DNA of 64,000 nucleotides from Dermatophilus congolensis (GCA_030538115.1 JAUNUP010000002.1:62001-126000), one strand, 5' to 3'; numbered from the stretch's first letter, positions 16,934 through 27,064 are shown. The notes: generated by a model not told the origin, from the letters alone. Made by a program: numbers and translations.

Positions 16934-17023
16934 CTGGTCTCCTTTACAGGCCCCACGAAACGGAGGGGGCTTCCGGCACGCCGCAACGCACGGCGCACAT
17001 CTGTGGCAACAGTCGCCCGCGGT

Positions 17024-17641
17024 TCACGATTCCGTGACCCGGCTGGCGACGGGCAGGCCCGTACCGTTGGTGCCGGCCTCCCGGTACAGAAGGTACTTGC
17101 CGATGTACTGCACCACACCGTCGGGCACGAGATACCAGACCGGCTGGCGGGCCTGCACCCGGGCGCGGCAGTCACTGGAGCTGATCGCCATCGCCGGCAC
17201 CTCGGCGAGGCTGAGCCGGTCGGTGGGCAACCCCTCGGCCGACAACTCGTGCCCGGGACGCGTGACCCCGACGAAGTGCGCCAACTGCCAGAGTTCGTCG
17301 GCGTCCTTCCACGACAGGATCTTCTGCAGCGCATCGGCACCGGTGATGAAGAACAACTCGGACTCGGGCCGCTGAGCCCGCAGATCACGCAGCGTGTCGA
17401 TGGTGTACGTCGGGCCCGGCCGGTCGATGTCGACACGGCTCACCGAGAACCGCGGGTTCGAGGCCGTGGCGATGACGGTCATCAGATAGCGATGCTCCGC
17501 CGGTGACACCGAGCGTCCGCTCTTCTGCCACGGCTGGCCGGTAGGGACGAAGACGACTTCGTCGAGATCGAATCGGTGCTGCACCTCGCTGGCCGCCACG
17601 AGGTGACCGTGATGGATGGGGTCGAAGGTGCCACCCATCAC
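17024..17641 (-). CDS. nadD: Nicotinate-nucleotide adenylyltransferase NadD
   Basis: Adenylylates nicotinate mononucleotide in NAD synthesis. About 205 aa. The nucleotidyltransferase motif is [20 protein letters not shown] at the very start, then [11 protein letters not shown] and a C-terminal [10 protein letters not shown] (the family I-S-S/T signature) and [15 protein letters not shown] at 17641 or ATG at 17638 are the possible starts, with no good Shine-Dalgarno; an upstream CTG preceded by AAGGG is another option. Residues further upstream in this frame are antisense or out of frame to the small membrane protein and are excluded. Confidence 0.93.
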   Translation of the reverse strand: MMGGTFDPIHHGHLVAASEVQHRFDLDEVVFVPTGQPWQKSGRSVSPAEHRYLMTVIATASNPRFSVSRVDIDRPGPTYTIDTLRDLRAQRPESELFFITGADALQKILSWKDADELWQLAHFVGVTRPGHELSAEGLPTDRLSLAEVPAMAISSSDCRARVQARQPVWYLVPDGVVQYIGKYLLYREAGTNGTGLPVASRVTES

Positions 17642-17655
17642 GCCCAGTCGATGGG

Positions 17656-17913
17656 TCAGTGTGAGCCCTTGGTGCCGTGCGACTGTCCGTGTCCCTGGGC
17701 GCCGTGAGTGCCGTGCGCACCGTGAGCGTTCTTGCCGTCGATCATCGCGGCGGCGGAGTGGCGGAACATCCACGTGAACACCAGCAGCAGCACACCCAGA
17801 GCGAGTGCGACGGCGCCGTAGGCCCACGCGGGCATCGGGAGGTGGTTGACGACCTGGGCCCCGCCGGCTGTGGCGAGGGTCACGAGCGAGGTGGCAACTG
17901 CAAGAGCGGACAT
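17656..17913 (-). CDS. Small two-helix membrane protein with His-rich tail
   Basis: 85-aa protein of unknown function from ATG 17913. Helix 1 covers about residues 3-22 and helix 2 about 30-50 ([20 protein letters not shown]). The C terminus is strikingly rich in His and Gly ([19 protein letters not shown]), which could bind metal or be disordered. A gene of this kind often precedes nadD in related actinobacteria. It ends only 15 bp before the nadD start, so the two are co-transcribed. Confidence 0.7.
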   Translation of the reverse strand: MSALAVATSLVTLATAGGAQVVNHLPMPAWAYGAVALALGVLLLVFTWMFRHSAAAMIDGKNAHGAHGTHGAQGHGQSHGTKGSH

Positions 17914-18022
17914 GTGACACAGACTACCTGCGCTCACCGGCAGGTAGCGGCGAACGGGGCCGGGCGTCGCGGCACGCGACACGTTCACAGCGTGTTCCAG
18001 GGTTGGCCTCTAGGGTTGGACC

Positions 18023-19540
18023 ATGCATCCGGTGTTGTCAGTAGTCGTGCCCGTCTACAACGAGGAAGAGGTTCTGCCCTTGCTCGTCGAACGGCTGCGT
18101 CCCGTTCTCGACGGCACCGGTCAGCGCTACGAGGTCGTCGCGGTCGACGACGGCAGTAAAGACGCCAGCGCCGTCATCATGCAGCGCATCCGCCGCACGT
18201 GGCCCGAATTCCGCATCGTGCGCCTGCGCGCCAACGCCGGCCACCAGGCCGCCATCTCCGCAGGGCTGCACCGTGCCCGCGGCGATTACATGGTGACGAT
18301 CGACGCCGACCTGCAAGACCCGCCCGAGGTCATCGCCGAGATGCTCAGTAAGGCGCAAGGCGAGCACCTCGACGTGGTCTACGGAGTCCGCAACGACCGC
18401 AGCACCGACACGGCCTTCAAGCGCAACACCGCACAGGCCTTCTACGCGACGATGCGGCGCCTCTCCGGCACCGACGCTCCCGCGAACGCCGGCGACTTCA
18501 GGCTGATGTCGCGCGCCACGGTCGACGCGATCAACGCCCTGCCCGAGCACCACCGCGTGCTGCGCCTCGTCGTGCCCGCCCTCGGCTTTCCGTCGGGCGA
18601 GGTCTACTACAAGCGCGAAGAGCGGGCCGCGGGCGAATCCAAGTACCCGCTGCGCAAGATGATCGCCCTGTCGATCGACAGCCTCACCGCAGGATCAATG
18701 GCCCCCCTCCGGCTCGCCACCTGGGCGGGCCTCCTCGGCGTCATCGGCGCCGTCGTGATCTTGTTCTACGCCCTGTTCTCCTCGATGTCGGGCCGCGCCG
18801 TCGCCGGTTGGACCTCCACGGTCATGGCCGTAGCCGCCGTCGGAGCCGTGCAGCTCGTCTGCCTGGGCATCCTCGGCGAATACGTCGGCCGCATGTACTC
18901 GATGATGCAAGGCCGGCCCACCTACTTCGTCGCCCACGACACTGCCGGAGGCGAGGCCGACCGAGACTTCACCACCGAGATCGACAACGACGACCCCACC
19001 GTGCATCACCGCGGTGAGGCGTACGTTTACGAGCAGGCCGAGCGTCATGAGCCCCCTGTCACGGCAGCGCCGGCTGTGCCCGCCACGCCCGCTGGCGGCA
19101 TCGGCAAGGTCCCGGTCGCTCCCCCGGCCGAGCCCGCCCGCACCGTGCAGGAGCACCCGCGGCAGGAGCCGCAGGCCAGTGCAGCTGAACGGGAGAGCGA
19201 GGACGCCCCCGAGCGCCCGACTGTGTCCGCAGCGCCCGAGACGTCCGTGTCGCCCTCGAATGCCGACGAGCCCGACTCACCCGCGACGCCCCCTGCAGCC
19301 TCGGCACCCGAGCCGAAGGCCGAGCCAGGATTCGAGCCGGAGTTCGACGACGCGAACGCAGAAGAGGCGGCCTACGAGAAGCCTCTCGTGACCGCCTCCG
19401 CCCGGGCCGATGTCGCGCCGGTGCTCGGCAGGAGCGCCCCGTCGCCGCGTACGACCGTGATCGACGCCGAAGCGCGTCAGGCCGTGCGGCGCAACTCCGC
19501 GAAGAGGCTGACGCCCGGCATCGACGAGACCGGCAGGTAA
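18023..19540 (+). CDS. GtrB/DPM1-like family 2 glycosyltransferase with long acidic tail
   Basis: 505-aa protein. Residues 1-230 form a GT2 domain: VVVPVYNEEEVLP at the N terminus, DDGSKDAS, the DXD motif in VTIDADLQDPPE and the acceptor-site region LVVPALGFPSGEVYYKREER. Two membrane helices follow (about 230-290), as in polyprenyl-phosphate sugar transferases of the GtrB/DPM class. The remaining 190 residues are low-complexity, rich in Pro, Ala and Glu, and probably disordered in the cytoplasm. The 3' end overlaps the convergent methyltransferase gene by 64 bp. A lipid-linked sugar donor for cell-wall glycans is the likely product. Confidence 0.9.
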   Translation: MHPVLSVVVPVYNEEEVLPLLVERLRPVLDGTGQRYEVVAVDDGSKDASAVIMQRIRRTWPEFRIVRLRANAGHQAAISAGLHRARGDYMVTIDADLQDPPEVIAEMLSKAQGEHLDVVYGVRNDRSTDTAFKRNTAQAFYATMRRLSGTDAPANAGDFRLMSRATVDAINALPEHHRVLRLVVPALGFPSGEVYYKREERAAGESKYPLRKMIALSIDSLTAGSMAPLRLATWAGLLGVIGAVVILFYALFSSMSGRAVAGWTSTVMAVAAVGAVQLVCLGILGEYVGRMYSMMQGRPTYFVAHDTAGGEADRDFTTEIDNDDPTVHHRGEAYVYEQAERHEPPVTAAPAVPATPAGGIGKVPVAPPAEPARTVQEHPRQEPQASAAERESEDAPERPTVSAAPETSVSPSNADEPDSPATPPAASAPEPKAEPGFEPEFDDANAEEAAYEKPLVTASARADVAPVLGRSAPSPRTTVIDAEARQAVRRNSAKRLTPGIDETGR

Positions 19541-20115
19541 CGCTCCGCCGTGACGATGGCCGAGAGGCCGGCGTTCACAATCGGGTTGATGTCGTCGAGG
19601 TCGCTGCCGCTGCTGCTCTTGCGGCGCAGCGCCACGACGGGTCGCAACAGCACCATCCACGACTTCATCCACTCGAGGCGCAAGCTCTCGTGGTCGAGCG
19701 ACGACCACAGCTTCGGGTCGGCCGGAACCGCCACGAGAAAGGTGCCGCCCGGCTTGAGCACGCGGGCCACCTCACGCACGCACGCGTCGTCGTCTTCGAG
19801 ATGCTCGAGCACATCGAACGCCGTCACGAGGTCGAGGCTGCCGTCGGCGAGCGGTAGGTGAGTCGCGTCGGCCCGCATCACGGCCAGGCCGCGCTCCTTG
19901 GCCACCTCTGCGCCCTCAGGGCCGTACTCGAGCGGCGAGGCCTGCCAGCCGAGGTCGCGCAGCACCCGGGTGTTACCGCCGCCTGCGGCACCGATGTCGA
20001 GGGCCTTACCGGGGGTGCGGCCGCGCAGCATCTTGCCGAGCAGGTGCCGGCGCTCCTTGTACCACCAGTGGGCGTCCTCGAGCTGGGCGAGCTTGCGTAC
20101 CTCAGAACCTTCCAT
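19477..20115 (-). CDS. Class I SAM-dependent methyltransferase
   Basis: 212-aa methyltransferase (Methyltransf_11 type) from ATG 20115. The SAM-binding motif I is KALDIGAAGGGNTRVL (about residues 38-53), motif II has an acidic end (ASPLEYGPEGAEVA), then LADGSLDLVTAFDVLEHLED and VLKPGGTFLVAVPAD. An N-terminal HWWYKERRHLLGKML is typical of the group found beside GtrB-like transferases. The stretch after DHESLRLEW is shorter than I expect; related proteins usually have an RYTR-x-QL segment there, so a small internal deletion is possible. Substrate unknown, perhaps a glycolipid or glycan. Confidence 0.85.
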   Translation of the reverse strand: MEGSEVRKLAQLEDAHWWYKERRHLLGKMLRGRTPGKALDIGAAGGGNTRVLRDLGWQASPLEYGPEGAEVAKERGLAVMRADATHLPLADGSLDLVTAFDVLEHLEDDDACVREVARVLKPGGTFLVAVPADPKLWSSLDHESLRLEWMKSWMVLLRPVVALRRKSSSGSDLDDINPIVNAGLSAIVTAERYLPVSSMPGVSLFAELRRTA

Positions 20116-20201
20116 AGCGCACGATCCTTTCACGCCGTCCCGGCGCGGGCGGAATCACCGGGCCGTGTTTGCGAACACCGAACGGACAGGGCTTCGCGAC
20201 G

Positions 20202-21509
20202 TCAGCCGCGCACCTGCCCGTCGCCTTCGACGATCCACTTCGTCGTGGTCATCTCGGGCAGGGCCATCGGGCCGCGGGCGTGCAGCTTCTGGGTGGAGAT
20301 GCCGATCTCGGCACCGAAACCAAACTCGCCTCCGTCGGTGAACCGGGTGGAGGCGTTCACCATCACGGTGGCCGCGTCGACCTCCATGGTCCAGCGCCGG
20401 GCCGCAGCGCGGTCGGCCGTGACGATCGTCTCGGTGTGGCCGGTGCCGTAGCGCGTGACGTGGTCGATGGCCTCGCCGATGTCGTCGACGACGTGCACGG
20501 CCAGTTCGAGAGCGTTGAACTCGGTCGCGTCGTGCTCGTCGGTCACCGCGTCGACCTCGACTCCAGCGGGCGCCAGGGACCGGGTGCGCTCGTCACCGTG
20601 CACCACGACTCCTGCACCGGCGAGGGCCGTCAGGATGCGTGGCATGAACTCGGCCGCCACGGCCTCGTGCACGAGAAGCGACTCGGCCGCGTTACACACG
20701 CTGGGCCGCTGCACCTTGGCGTTCATCGTGATCGCCTCGGCCATGTCGAGGTCGGCCGCCGCATCGACGTAGACGTGCACGTTGCCGCTGCCGGTCTCGA
20801 TGACGGGCACGATCGACTCCCGCACGACGGTGGCGATGAGGTCGGCGCCGCCGCGCGGTATGATCACGTCGACGAGCCCGTGGGCGCGCATGAGGGCTCG
20901 GGCTCCGTCACGGCCTCCCTCGTCGACCAGGCTGATCGCGGCGGCGGGCAGCCCCTGCGCCTCCAGGGCGTCGCGCAGCACAGCGACGAGCGCACGGTTG
21001 CTGTCGGCCGCGGCCGAACCGCCGCGCAAGAGAACCGCGTTTCCGCTCTTGAGGCACAGCCCCGCCGCGTCGACCGTGACGTTGGGCCGGGCCTCGTAGA
21101 TGATGCCGATCACGCCCATCGGCACCCGCACCTGGCGCAGGTCGAGGCCGTTCGGCAGGGTGAACCCGCGCACGACCTCACCCACGGGGTCGGGTAGCGC
21201 CGCGACCAGGCGCAAGGCGTCGGCGATGCCGGCCACACGCGCCTCGTCCAGGCGCAGCCGGTCGAGCATGTGCTCGGGCATACCGTTCGCGCGGCCCCGC
21301 TCCAGGTCCTTCGCGTTGCCGGCGAGGATCTCGCCCTGCCGCGCCACGAGGGCGTCTGCCAGGGCGAGAAGCGCTTCGTCCTTGTCGGCCCGCGAGAGCA
21401 GCGCCAGCTTGCGGGCTGCGCCTCGCGCGTCGACTGCGAGGCGCTCGACCACGGCGGTGGCCTCGGGCGAGACGGATGCGGGAGCAGCAGAAGCAGATGT
21501 GCCGGTCAT
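20202..21509 (-). CDS. proA: Gamma-glutamyl phosphate reductase ProA
   Basis: Second enzyme of proline synthesis: reduces glutamyl-5-phosphate to glutamate-5-semialdehyde with NADPH. 435 aa, aldehyde-dehydrogenase fold. The family region [20 protein letters not shown] is followed by [35 protein letters not shown] and the catalytic Cys in [18 protein letters not shown]. The C-terminal [20 protein letters not shown] also matches. An Ala-rich N terminus extends the usual length slightly. A GNAT gene lies between it and proB on the same strand. Confidence 0.97.
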   Translation of the reverse strand: MTGTSASAAPASVSPEATAVVERLAVDARGAARKLALLSRADKDEALLALADALVARQGEILAGNAKDLERGRANGMPEHMLDRLRLDEARVAGIADALRLVAALPDPVGEVVRGFTLPNGLDLRQVRVPMGVIGIIYEARPNVTVDAAGLCLKSGNAVLLRGGSAAADSNRALVAVLRDALEAQGLPAAAISLVDEGGRDGARALMRAHGLVDVIIPRGGADLIATVVRESIVPVIETGSGNVHVYVDAAADLDMAEAITMNAKVQRPSVCNAAESLLVHEAVAAEFMPRILTALAGAGVVVHGDERTRSLAPAGVEVDAVTDEHDATEFNALELAVHVVDDIGEAIDHVTRYGTGHTETIVTADRAAARRWTMEVDAATVMVNASTRFTDGGEFGFGAEIGISTQKLHARGPMALPEMTTTKWIVEGDGQVRG

Positions 21510-21533
21510 GGCCCCCAGACTAGGCGCAGGCGA

Positions 21534-22079
21534 TCAGTCCTCGTCGAGCCGCTGCGCCATCCGGATCATGAACGGCGAGAACCCCGCCTTGCGCGCCAAC
21601 GCGAGGGCCGCGTCGTTGTCGGCGAGGGTCGACATCGACCAGTGGTCGATCTCGCGCCGTTGCAGTTCTTTGCGGCACGCCATCATCAGCGCATACCCGA
21701 TGCCCTCGCCGCGCGCCTCGGGCAGCACGACGAGCGACTCCAGCTCGCCGTGGGTCTCCCCGGTGTCGAACGTCGACCCCGAAGTGACGAACCGCAGCGC
21801 CGCGTAGCCGACGACCTTCTCCTCCGGCTCAGCGGGATCCGCCGGCTCACCGGCGTCCGTCGAAGCCGCGGGCGCCTGCTGGGTCGCGATGAAGATGACC
21901 CCCGAGGCCTCGTTGATCCACGACAGGTATTCCTGCAGGCGACGCTGCCAGGCCTCGCTCGGTTCGAGCACTCGCCACACGCGCCCGGAGATGGAGGCGT
22001 AGTCGTTGACCATCTGCTTCCACAACGGCTTCACGCGCGAGATGTCGCGCACGTGGGCGCGGTCGATCTGGAACGTCAT
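21534..22079 (-). CDS. GNAT-family N-acetyltransferase
   Basis: 181-aa acetyltransferase. The acetyl-CoA-binding motif A is in LESLVVLPEARGEGIGYALM (R/Q-x-x-G-x-G/A pattern as ARGEGIG), followed by a C-terminal NDAALALARKAGFSPFMIRM. An insert of acidic residues between strands 3 and 4 (about residues 75-90) is low-complexity. It lies between proB and proA on the same strand, 24 bp before proA, and is probably part of that transcript. Acceptor substrate unknown; a link to proline synthesis is not implied by sequence. Confidence 0.88.
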   Translation of the reverse strand: MTFQIDRAHVRDISRVKPLWKQMVNDYASISGRVWRVLEPSEAWQRRLQEYLSWINEASGVIFIATQQAPAASTDAGEPADPAEPEEKVVGYAALRFVTSGSTFDTGETHGELESLVVLPEARGEGIGYALMMACRKELQRREIDHWSMSTLADNDAALALARKAGFSPFMIRMAQRLDED

Positions 22080-22126
22080 GACACGACCGTAGTCACATCA
22101 CACGCCGCAGGCACTCGCACCCACGT

Positions 22127-23242
22127 TCACAACAGGACGAGGTGATCGCGGTGCACGATCTCCCTGCTGTACCGTTCGCCCAGCACTTCGCCGAGCCAAT
22201 GCGTGGATCGTCCTAGGAGACGGGGCAATTCGTCGCTCGGATAGCCGACCAGCCCCCGCGCCACCACAGCTCGGCGGCGATCGACGATTTCCACGGGCGC
22301 ACCCTCGTCGAACGCACCCTCAACCCGCACGATGCCCGCCGGGAGCAGCGAGGCGCCACGGTCGCGCAAGGCTCGCACGGCTCCGTCGTCGATCATCAGC
22401 ACGCCCTGCGGGGCACTGGCGTGGGCCAGCCACAGCATCCGGCCGGCCGAGCGGCGCCCCGTCGGCAAGAACATGGTGCCGACAGGCTCGCCCGCGAGGA
22501 TCGCCCCCGCCGAGTCCGCCGAGCCCAGCACCGTCGGGATACCGGCCCCGGTGGCGATGCGCGCCGCCTCGATCTTCGTTGCCATGCCGCCCGTACCCAC
22601 CGACGATCCGGCGCCGCCGACGCGCACCGCCGAAAGTTCGGCCTGGTTGCGCACCACGTCGATGGGTCGCGACCCCGGACGGTCGGGCGGGCCGTCGTAG
22701 AGCGCGTCGACGTCGGTGAGCAGCACGAGCGCGTCGGCGCGCACCACGTGCGCGAGAAGGGAGGCGAGTCTGTCGTTGTCACCGAACCGGATCTCGTCGG
22801 TGACCACCGCGTCGTTCTCGTTGACGATCGGCATCACACGGAGCCGCAACAGCCGCAGCACAGATCGGCGCGCGTTGCCGTAGTGCTGCTGCCGGATGAG
22901 GTCGTCGGAGGTGAGCAGCGTCTGCCCCACCGTGATGCCGTGCACGCCGAACGCCTGCGTGTACGCAGCCATGAGGGCGCTCTGCCCGACGCTCGCGGCC
23001 GCCTGCTGCGTCGCCAGGTCTTTCGGCCTCGACGCGAGCCCCAACGGCGTGATCCCGGCCGCGATGGCACCGGAGGAGACCAGCACGACCTGCGTACCGG
23101 TGGCGTGCCTACGGGCGAGGGTGTCAGAAAGCGCGCGCAGCGCCTCGTGGTCGAGCAGACCGTCTGGCGTCGTCAACGAACTGGAGCCGACTTTGACCAC
23201 GATCCGGGCGGCATCTCGTACCGCCTCGCGCTGACTTTCCAC
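22127..23242 (-). CDS. proB: Glutamate 5-kinase ProB with PUA domain
   Basis: First committed enzyme of proline synthesis, phosphorylating the gamma-carboxyl of glutamate. 371 aa from GTG 23242. The amino-acid kinase domain shows ARIVVKVGSSSLT, VLVSSGAIAAG, NENDAVVTDE, NDRLASLLAHVV and TGGMATKIEAARIA. The last 90 residues form a PUA domain (PVEIVDRRRAVVARGLVGY, then HRDHLVLL). In feedback-regulated relatives proline binds the kinase domain. No Shine-Dalgarno is visible before the GTG. The leader upstream contains a 16-C homopolymer and a hairpin. Confidence 0.95.
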   Translation of the reverse strand: MESQREAVRDAARIVVKVGSSSLTTPDGLLDHEALRALSDTLARRHATGTQVVLVSSGAIAAGITPLGLASRPKDLATQQAAASVGQSALMAAYTQAFGVHGITVGQTLLTSDDLIRQQHYGNARRSVLRLLRLRVMPIVNENDAVVTDEIRFGDNDRLASLLAHVVRADALVLLTDVDALYDGPPDRPGSRPIDVVRNQAELSAVRVGGAGSSVGTGGMATKIEAARIATGAGIPTVLGSADSAGAILAGEPVGTMFLPTGRRSAGRMLWLAHASAPQGVLMIDDGAVRALRDRGASLLPAGIVRVEGAFDEGAPVEIVDRRRAVVARGLVGYPSDELPRLLGRSTHWLGEVLGERYSREIVHRDHLVLL

Positions 23243-23299
23243 ACGAAGACTGTAACGACTCTCAGACTCCAGCGACTCAGACGTCGTGGGGGCCCGGCG

Positions 23300-23341
23300 C
23301 CCCCCCCCCCCCCCCGCCCCTGGCTCCCCCGAGAGCCAGGG
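23300..23341. repeat. 16-bp poly-C tract plus 9-bp hairpin in the proB leader
   Basis: An uninterrupted run of 16 C (23300-23315; G on the mRNA-sense minus strand) is followed by a perfect inverted repeat CCCTGGCTC / GAGCCAGGG (23318-23326 and 23333-23341). It lies between the hypothetical gene ending at 23364 and the proB start at 23242, so on the proB transcript the hairpin comes first and a G-tract follows. No U-tract is present. The run length should be checked because homopolymers are often misread. Confidence 0.75.
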
Positions 23342-23363
23342 CCGACGACGTGACGAGTGAGCG

Positions 23364-23807
23364 CTACATCGCGATGTCGATGCCGCCCGCCTCTTTCGAG
23401 ACGAGGTACCGCACCGCACGTTGCAGGGCGTCGCCCGAGAACGGGTTGAGCAGCCCGAGCGGCGCGAGGGCGCGACCGCGGCGTTCGAGATAGGCGACCG
23501 TCACCTCCGAAGAGGGCGGCAGCGGGCCGGAGCGGCGGTCGAGCAGGATCTGGGTCGCGAAGCCGCTCACCTCTTTGAGGTCGAATTCCGAGGCACCCCA
23601 GAGGTTCTCACCCGTGACGGCGCGGATCAGCTCGCGATCGGCCTCGGTGAGCAGCTCATGAGACGCACCTCCGCGGCGCGGCGCACGACGGTCGTAGAGA
23701 CGCTCCAGCGGCGTCTTCGTTGTGGTGGTCGAGCTGGTTCCCGGTTCTGCCTTGGCCACTACCGGCACGACCGGTTGCGGCGGCAGTCGCACGTCGACGA
23801 CGTACAT
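23364..23807 (-). CDS. Hypothetical protein, 147 aa
   Basis: I do not recognise this family. The gene is supported by a strong GGAGG Shine-Dalgarno before ATG 23807, an open frame with normal codon use and a location inside the obgE-proB stretch. The N terminus MYVVDVRLPPQPVVPVVAK is hydrophobic and Pro-rich but is not a clear signal peptide. A Thr-rich linker follows. The C-terminal 90 residues look folded and helical (LTEADRELIRAVTGENLWG and YLERRGRALAPLGLLNPF). No catalytic motif, Cys pair or membrane helix is visible. It may be co-transcribed with obgE, which ends 160 bp upstream. Confidence 0.65.
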   Translation of the reverse strand: MYVVDVRLPPQPVVPVVAKAEPGTSSTTTTKTPLERLYDRRAPRRGGASHELLTEADRELIRAVTGENLWGASEFDLKEVSGFATQILLDRRSGPLPPSSEVTVAYLERRGRALAPLGLLNPFSGDALQRAVRYLVSKEAGGIDIAM

Positions 23808-23967
23808 GGCGGCCTCCCTCCCTGGACATGGCCTTGCCTGGCGCGGTCGTTCGATTCACCGCAGAGGGGGAAAGCTAGAGCCTGCGACCCGTCCAGAATA
23901 CTTGCGCAAGGCAGCGCTGACGAGCGTCGTTGCGTACGTCAGGCGAGGCCGGCCTGCGACGCCCCAT

Positions 23968-25500
23968 TCACGCGCTCGGATCGGTCCAGATGCCCGCCTT
24001 GCGGTCGTCCGCGAGCTCTTCGCGCGCTGCGGCTTTGGCCGCCTTGCGGGCGTCGTAGTCTTCACGCTTCTGTGCACGACTCGGGCGATGCCGGTCTTCG
24101 AACCGCACGTCGGTGCCGCGCGGCCCGCTCATGGCGCCGAGCAGTTCGGCACCCGCGGAGAGAGTGGGCTCCCAGTCGAAGACGACCGGATCCTTCTCGG
24201 GGCCGATGAGCACCGTGTCACCGGCGACCGCACCCGCCTTGACGAGTTGGTCTTCGACTCCGGCCCGGGCCAGTCGGTCGGCGAGGTAGCCGACGGCCTC
24301 GTCGTTGGTGAAGTCGGTCTGGCGCACCCAGCGGGTCGGCTTGTCGCCGATGACGCGGAAGATCGGGCCGTCGGCGGTGTTCTCGCGGCGCACCTCGAAG
24401 CCCGTGTCGTCGATGGCGACCGGACGCAGGGTGACTCGACGACGAGGGGCCTCCGCCTCTTCGATGTCGAGCTGCTCACGAGCCTGCTCGACATGGCGCG
24501 CGAGCCCGAACGAGAGCTCCTTGAGGCCGGTGCGCGCCACCGCGGAGACGATGTACACCTCCAGGCCGCGCGCCTCGAGGTCGGGCTTGACGAACTCCGC
24601 CAGCTCCCGCGCCTCGGGCACGTCGGCCTTGTTGAGCACGACGATGCGGGTGCGGTCGGCCAGCGGACGGCCGCCCAGCGACGCCTCCGGCACGTACATG
24701 GCCAACTCGTGCTCGATGGTGTCAAGATCGCTCAACGGGTCGCGGTCGGGCTCGAGGGTCGCGCAGTCGATCACGTGCACGAGCACGGAGCAGCGCTCGA
24801 CGTGCCGCAGAAACTCCAGGCCCAGCCCGCGCCCCTCGTGCGCACCCGGGATGAGGCCGGGCACGTCGGCGACGGTGTAGCGGTTCGAACCGGCCGTGAC
24901 CACACCGAGGTTCGGCACGAGGGTCGTGAACGGGTAGTCGGCGATCTTCGGCTTCGCGGCCGAGAGCACCGACACGAGGCTGCTCTTGCCGGCCGACGGA
25001 AATCCGATGAGCGCCACGTCGGCGAGGGTCTTGAGTTCGAGCACGACCTCGAACTCCTCCCCCGGCTCGCCCAGAAGCGCGAATCCGGGTGCCTTGCGTC
25101 GCTTGGAGGCGAGCGCCCTGTTGCCCAGCCCACCACGACCGCCCTCGGCCACGACGAACTCCGCGCCCTCTCCCACGAGGTCGGCCAGCACGTCACCGTC
25201 GCGGGTCGCGATGACCGTGCCGTCGGGCACCGGCAGCACGAGAGTCGCGCCGTCGGCCCCGCTGCGCTCCTTGCCCTCCCCCGGCTTGCCGTTGCCGGCC
25301 TTGCGGTGCGGGCTGTGGTGGTAGTCGAGCAGCGTCGTCACCTGGTGGTCGACCCGCACGATCACGTCACCGCCGCGGCCGCCGTTGCCGCCGTCGGGCC
25401 CGCCGAGAGGCTTGAACTTCTCGCGATGCACGGAGACACAACCGTGCCCACCGTTACCGGCGGTGACGGTGAGAAGGCAGCGGTCGACGAATGCAGGCAT
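23968..25500 (-). CDS. obgE: GTPase ObgE/CgtA
   Basis: Essential ribosome-associated GTPase involved in 50S maturation and stress signalling. 510 aa. The Gly-rich Obg domain is at residues 1-158 ([20 protein letters not shown]). The G domain begins with the P-loop GFPSAGKSS, then the G3 motif [10 protein letters not shown], the G4 motif NKADVPE and the G5 region SAVARTG. The C-terminal OCT domain follows (about 360-430) and a basic tail ends the protein. In most bacteria rplU, rpmA and obgE form one operon; here a plus-strand phosphatase gene stands between rpmA and obgE. Confidence 0.97.
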   Translation of the reverse strand: MPAFVDRCLLTVTAGNGGHGCVSVHREKFKPLGGPDGGNGGRGGDVIVRVDHQVTTLLDYHHSPHRKAGNGKPGEGKERSGADGATLVLPVPDGTVIATRDGDVLADLVGEGAEFVVAEGGRGGLGNRALASKRRKAPGFALLGEPGEEFEVVLELKTLADVALIGFPSAGKSSLVSVLSAAKPKIADYPFTTLVPNLGVVTAGSNRYTVADVPGLIPGAHEGRGLGLEFLRHVERCSVLVHVIDCATLEPDRDPLSDLDTIEHELAMYVPEASLGGRPLADRTRIVVLNKADVPEARELAEFVKPDLEARGLEVYIVSAVARTGLKELSFGLARHVEQAREQLDIEEAEAPRRRVTLRPVAIDDTGFEVRRENTADGPIFRVIGDKPTRWVRQTDFTNDEAVGYLADRLARAGVEDQLVKAGAVAGDTVLIGPEKDPVVFDWEPTLSAGAELLGAMSGPRGTDVRFEDRHRPSRAQKREDYDARKAAKAAAREELADDRKAGIWTDPSA

Positions 25501-25705
25501 GCGGGCGATTCTTTCACGAGGGGCGATGAGGGGCAGATCAGGTGCAACGGCCCCGGGCCGCGTGGAATTCCGGTGACGCCGCGATGAACGTCGCGTCGCC
25601 GCCGACCTGCCGCTCGTGGATCGCGCTGCCGAGGGCCTAGCTTGGTGCCGATCAGAGGTGTCGAACGGCCCGTCGATCGTGCGCTCCGACGTCCAGAGGA
25701 GAACG

Positions 25706-27064
25706 ATGCCCCACCCCGTCCGCCTGACACGCGTCGTTGCGCTGGTCGCAATTCCCGCGCTGTTCGTGGTGCCCGCCGCGGCATCCGCGCAGCCCGTGGC
25801 GGCTGCCGCGCCCGCCCTTGCCTATGCTCCAGCCCCAGCCGCTGCAGCCGTCGTCACGGCGGCTCCGCGCCCGGCGCCCGACCGTATCTCGCTGCTTCCC
25901 GGCCCCGACCCCGCCACCCAGGTGCGCATCACGTGGCGTACTTCGGAGGCGACCCGCGGCGGAGCCGTGCAGATACTGGCTCCCGGCGAGACCAGGGCAC
26001 GCACGGTCGCCTCGGCCTCCACGGTGCAGCGCACGACCGCGGGATACCGACAGCGGTTCCACACCGCCACCGTCGAGGGGTTGCGCCCCGGCACCGCCTA
26101 CCGCTATCGCGTCGGCTCCGGCTCGAGCTGGAGCACGTGGGCGAGCACCCGCACCTCGGCCGGCACACTCGTACCCCACTCGTTTCTCGCCATGGGTGAC
26201 GTGCAGACCGGCATCGGCACGACGTGGCGAACCGTCGTGAACAGGGCGTTGGCCGACAAGCCCGACGCGCGTGCCCTCGTGCAGGCAGGCGACCTCGTCA
26301 ACACGCACGGCAACGAGACGCAGTGGAGCCAGGTCTTCGCCACTGTCGGCACGCTCTCGCGACGGATGGCGTTCATGCCCGTCGTCGGCAACCACGAGTA
26401 CGCCAAAGCCACCACCCTGGCTCCGCAGTGGAAGGCCCAGTTCCCTTACGCGGCAGCCGACCTCGGCCGCGGCACCCCGCCCGCGCTGGCCGGCACCGTG
26501 TGGAGCACCGACATCGACGGAGTGCGCTACGTCGGCCTCAACGGCTACTACCGCATCCCGAGAACCGCTGCCGGGCGCGCGGACTGGCTCGCCCGCCAAG
26601 GTGCCTGGCTGCGTCGCACCGTCACCACTAACCCGGCCCGCTGGACCGTGGTGCTGCTCCACTACCCCGTCTGGTCGTCCTCCCCCGACCGCGGCAACCC
26701 CGAGCTGCGCAACGCCTGGATGCCGATACTCGAATCCGCGGGCGTCGACCTCGTCATCGAAGGCCACGACCACGCCTACGTACGCGGTCAGCGCACCCGC
26801 ACCGGCAAGGCAGGCGCCCCGGCCGGAGGTGGCCCCGTGTACGTGACCAGCAGCTCCTCGAACCGTCAGTACCCGCTCGCCACCCGCGACTGGACAGCCA
26901 ACGGTGCCGTCGCGCAGCGGGCCTTCGCCGGTATCCCGGTCTACCTCGCCGTCGACGTCACCCACGACCGGCTCGTCTACCGCGCCAAAGACGCGAACGG
27001 CCGCATCCACGACCGGTTCACGATGACCAAGACCGGCAACACGCGCACGATCACGGCGCGGTAA
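25706..27064 (+). CDS. Secreted purple-acid-phosphatase-like metallophosphoesterase
   Basis: 452-aa exported protein from ATG 25706, preceded by AGAGGAG. The signal peptide ([20 protein letters not shown], AxA-type site) is followed by an Ala/Pro linker, a fibronectin-like PAP N-terminal domain (about 60-150) and a calcineurin-like phosphoesterase domain. Metal motifs appear in order: [33 protein letters not shown] and [11 protein letters not shown]. It probably hydrolyses phosphate esters outside the cell. It is transcribed against its neighbours and ends in a strong shared terminator. This position between rpmA and obgE is unusual. Confidence 0.9.
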   Translation: MPHPVRLTRVVALVAIPALFVVPAAASAQPVAAAAPALAYAPAPAAAAVVTAAPRPAPDRISLLPGPDPATQVRITWRTSEATRGGAVQILAPGETRARTVASASTVQRTTAGYRQRFHTATVEGLRPGTAYRYRVGSGSSWSTWASTRTSAGTLVPHSFLAMGDVQTGIGTTWRTVVNRALADKPDARALVQAGDLVNTHGNETQWSQVFATVGTLSRRMAFMPVVGNHEYAKATTLAPQWKAQFPYAAADLGRGTPPALAGTVWSTDIDGVRYVGLNGYYRIPRTAAGRADWLARQGAWLRRTVTTNPARWTVVLLHYPVWSSSPDRGNPELRNAWMPILESAGVDLVIEGHDHAYVRGQRTRTGKAGAPAGGGPVYVTSSSSNRQYPLATRDWTANGAVAQRAFAGIPVYLAVDVTHDRLVYRAKDANGRIHDRFTMTKTGNTRTITAR

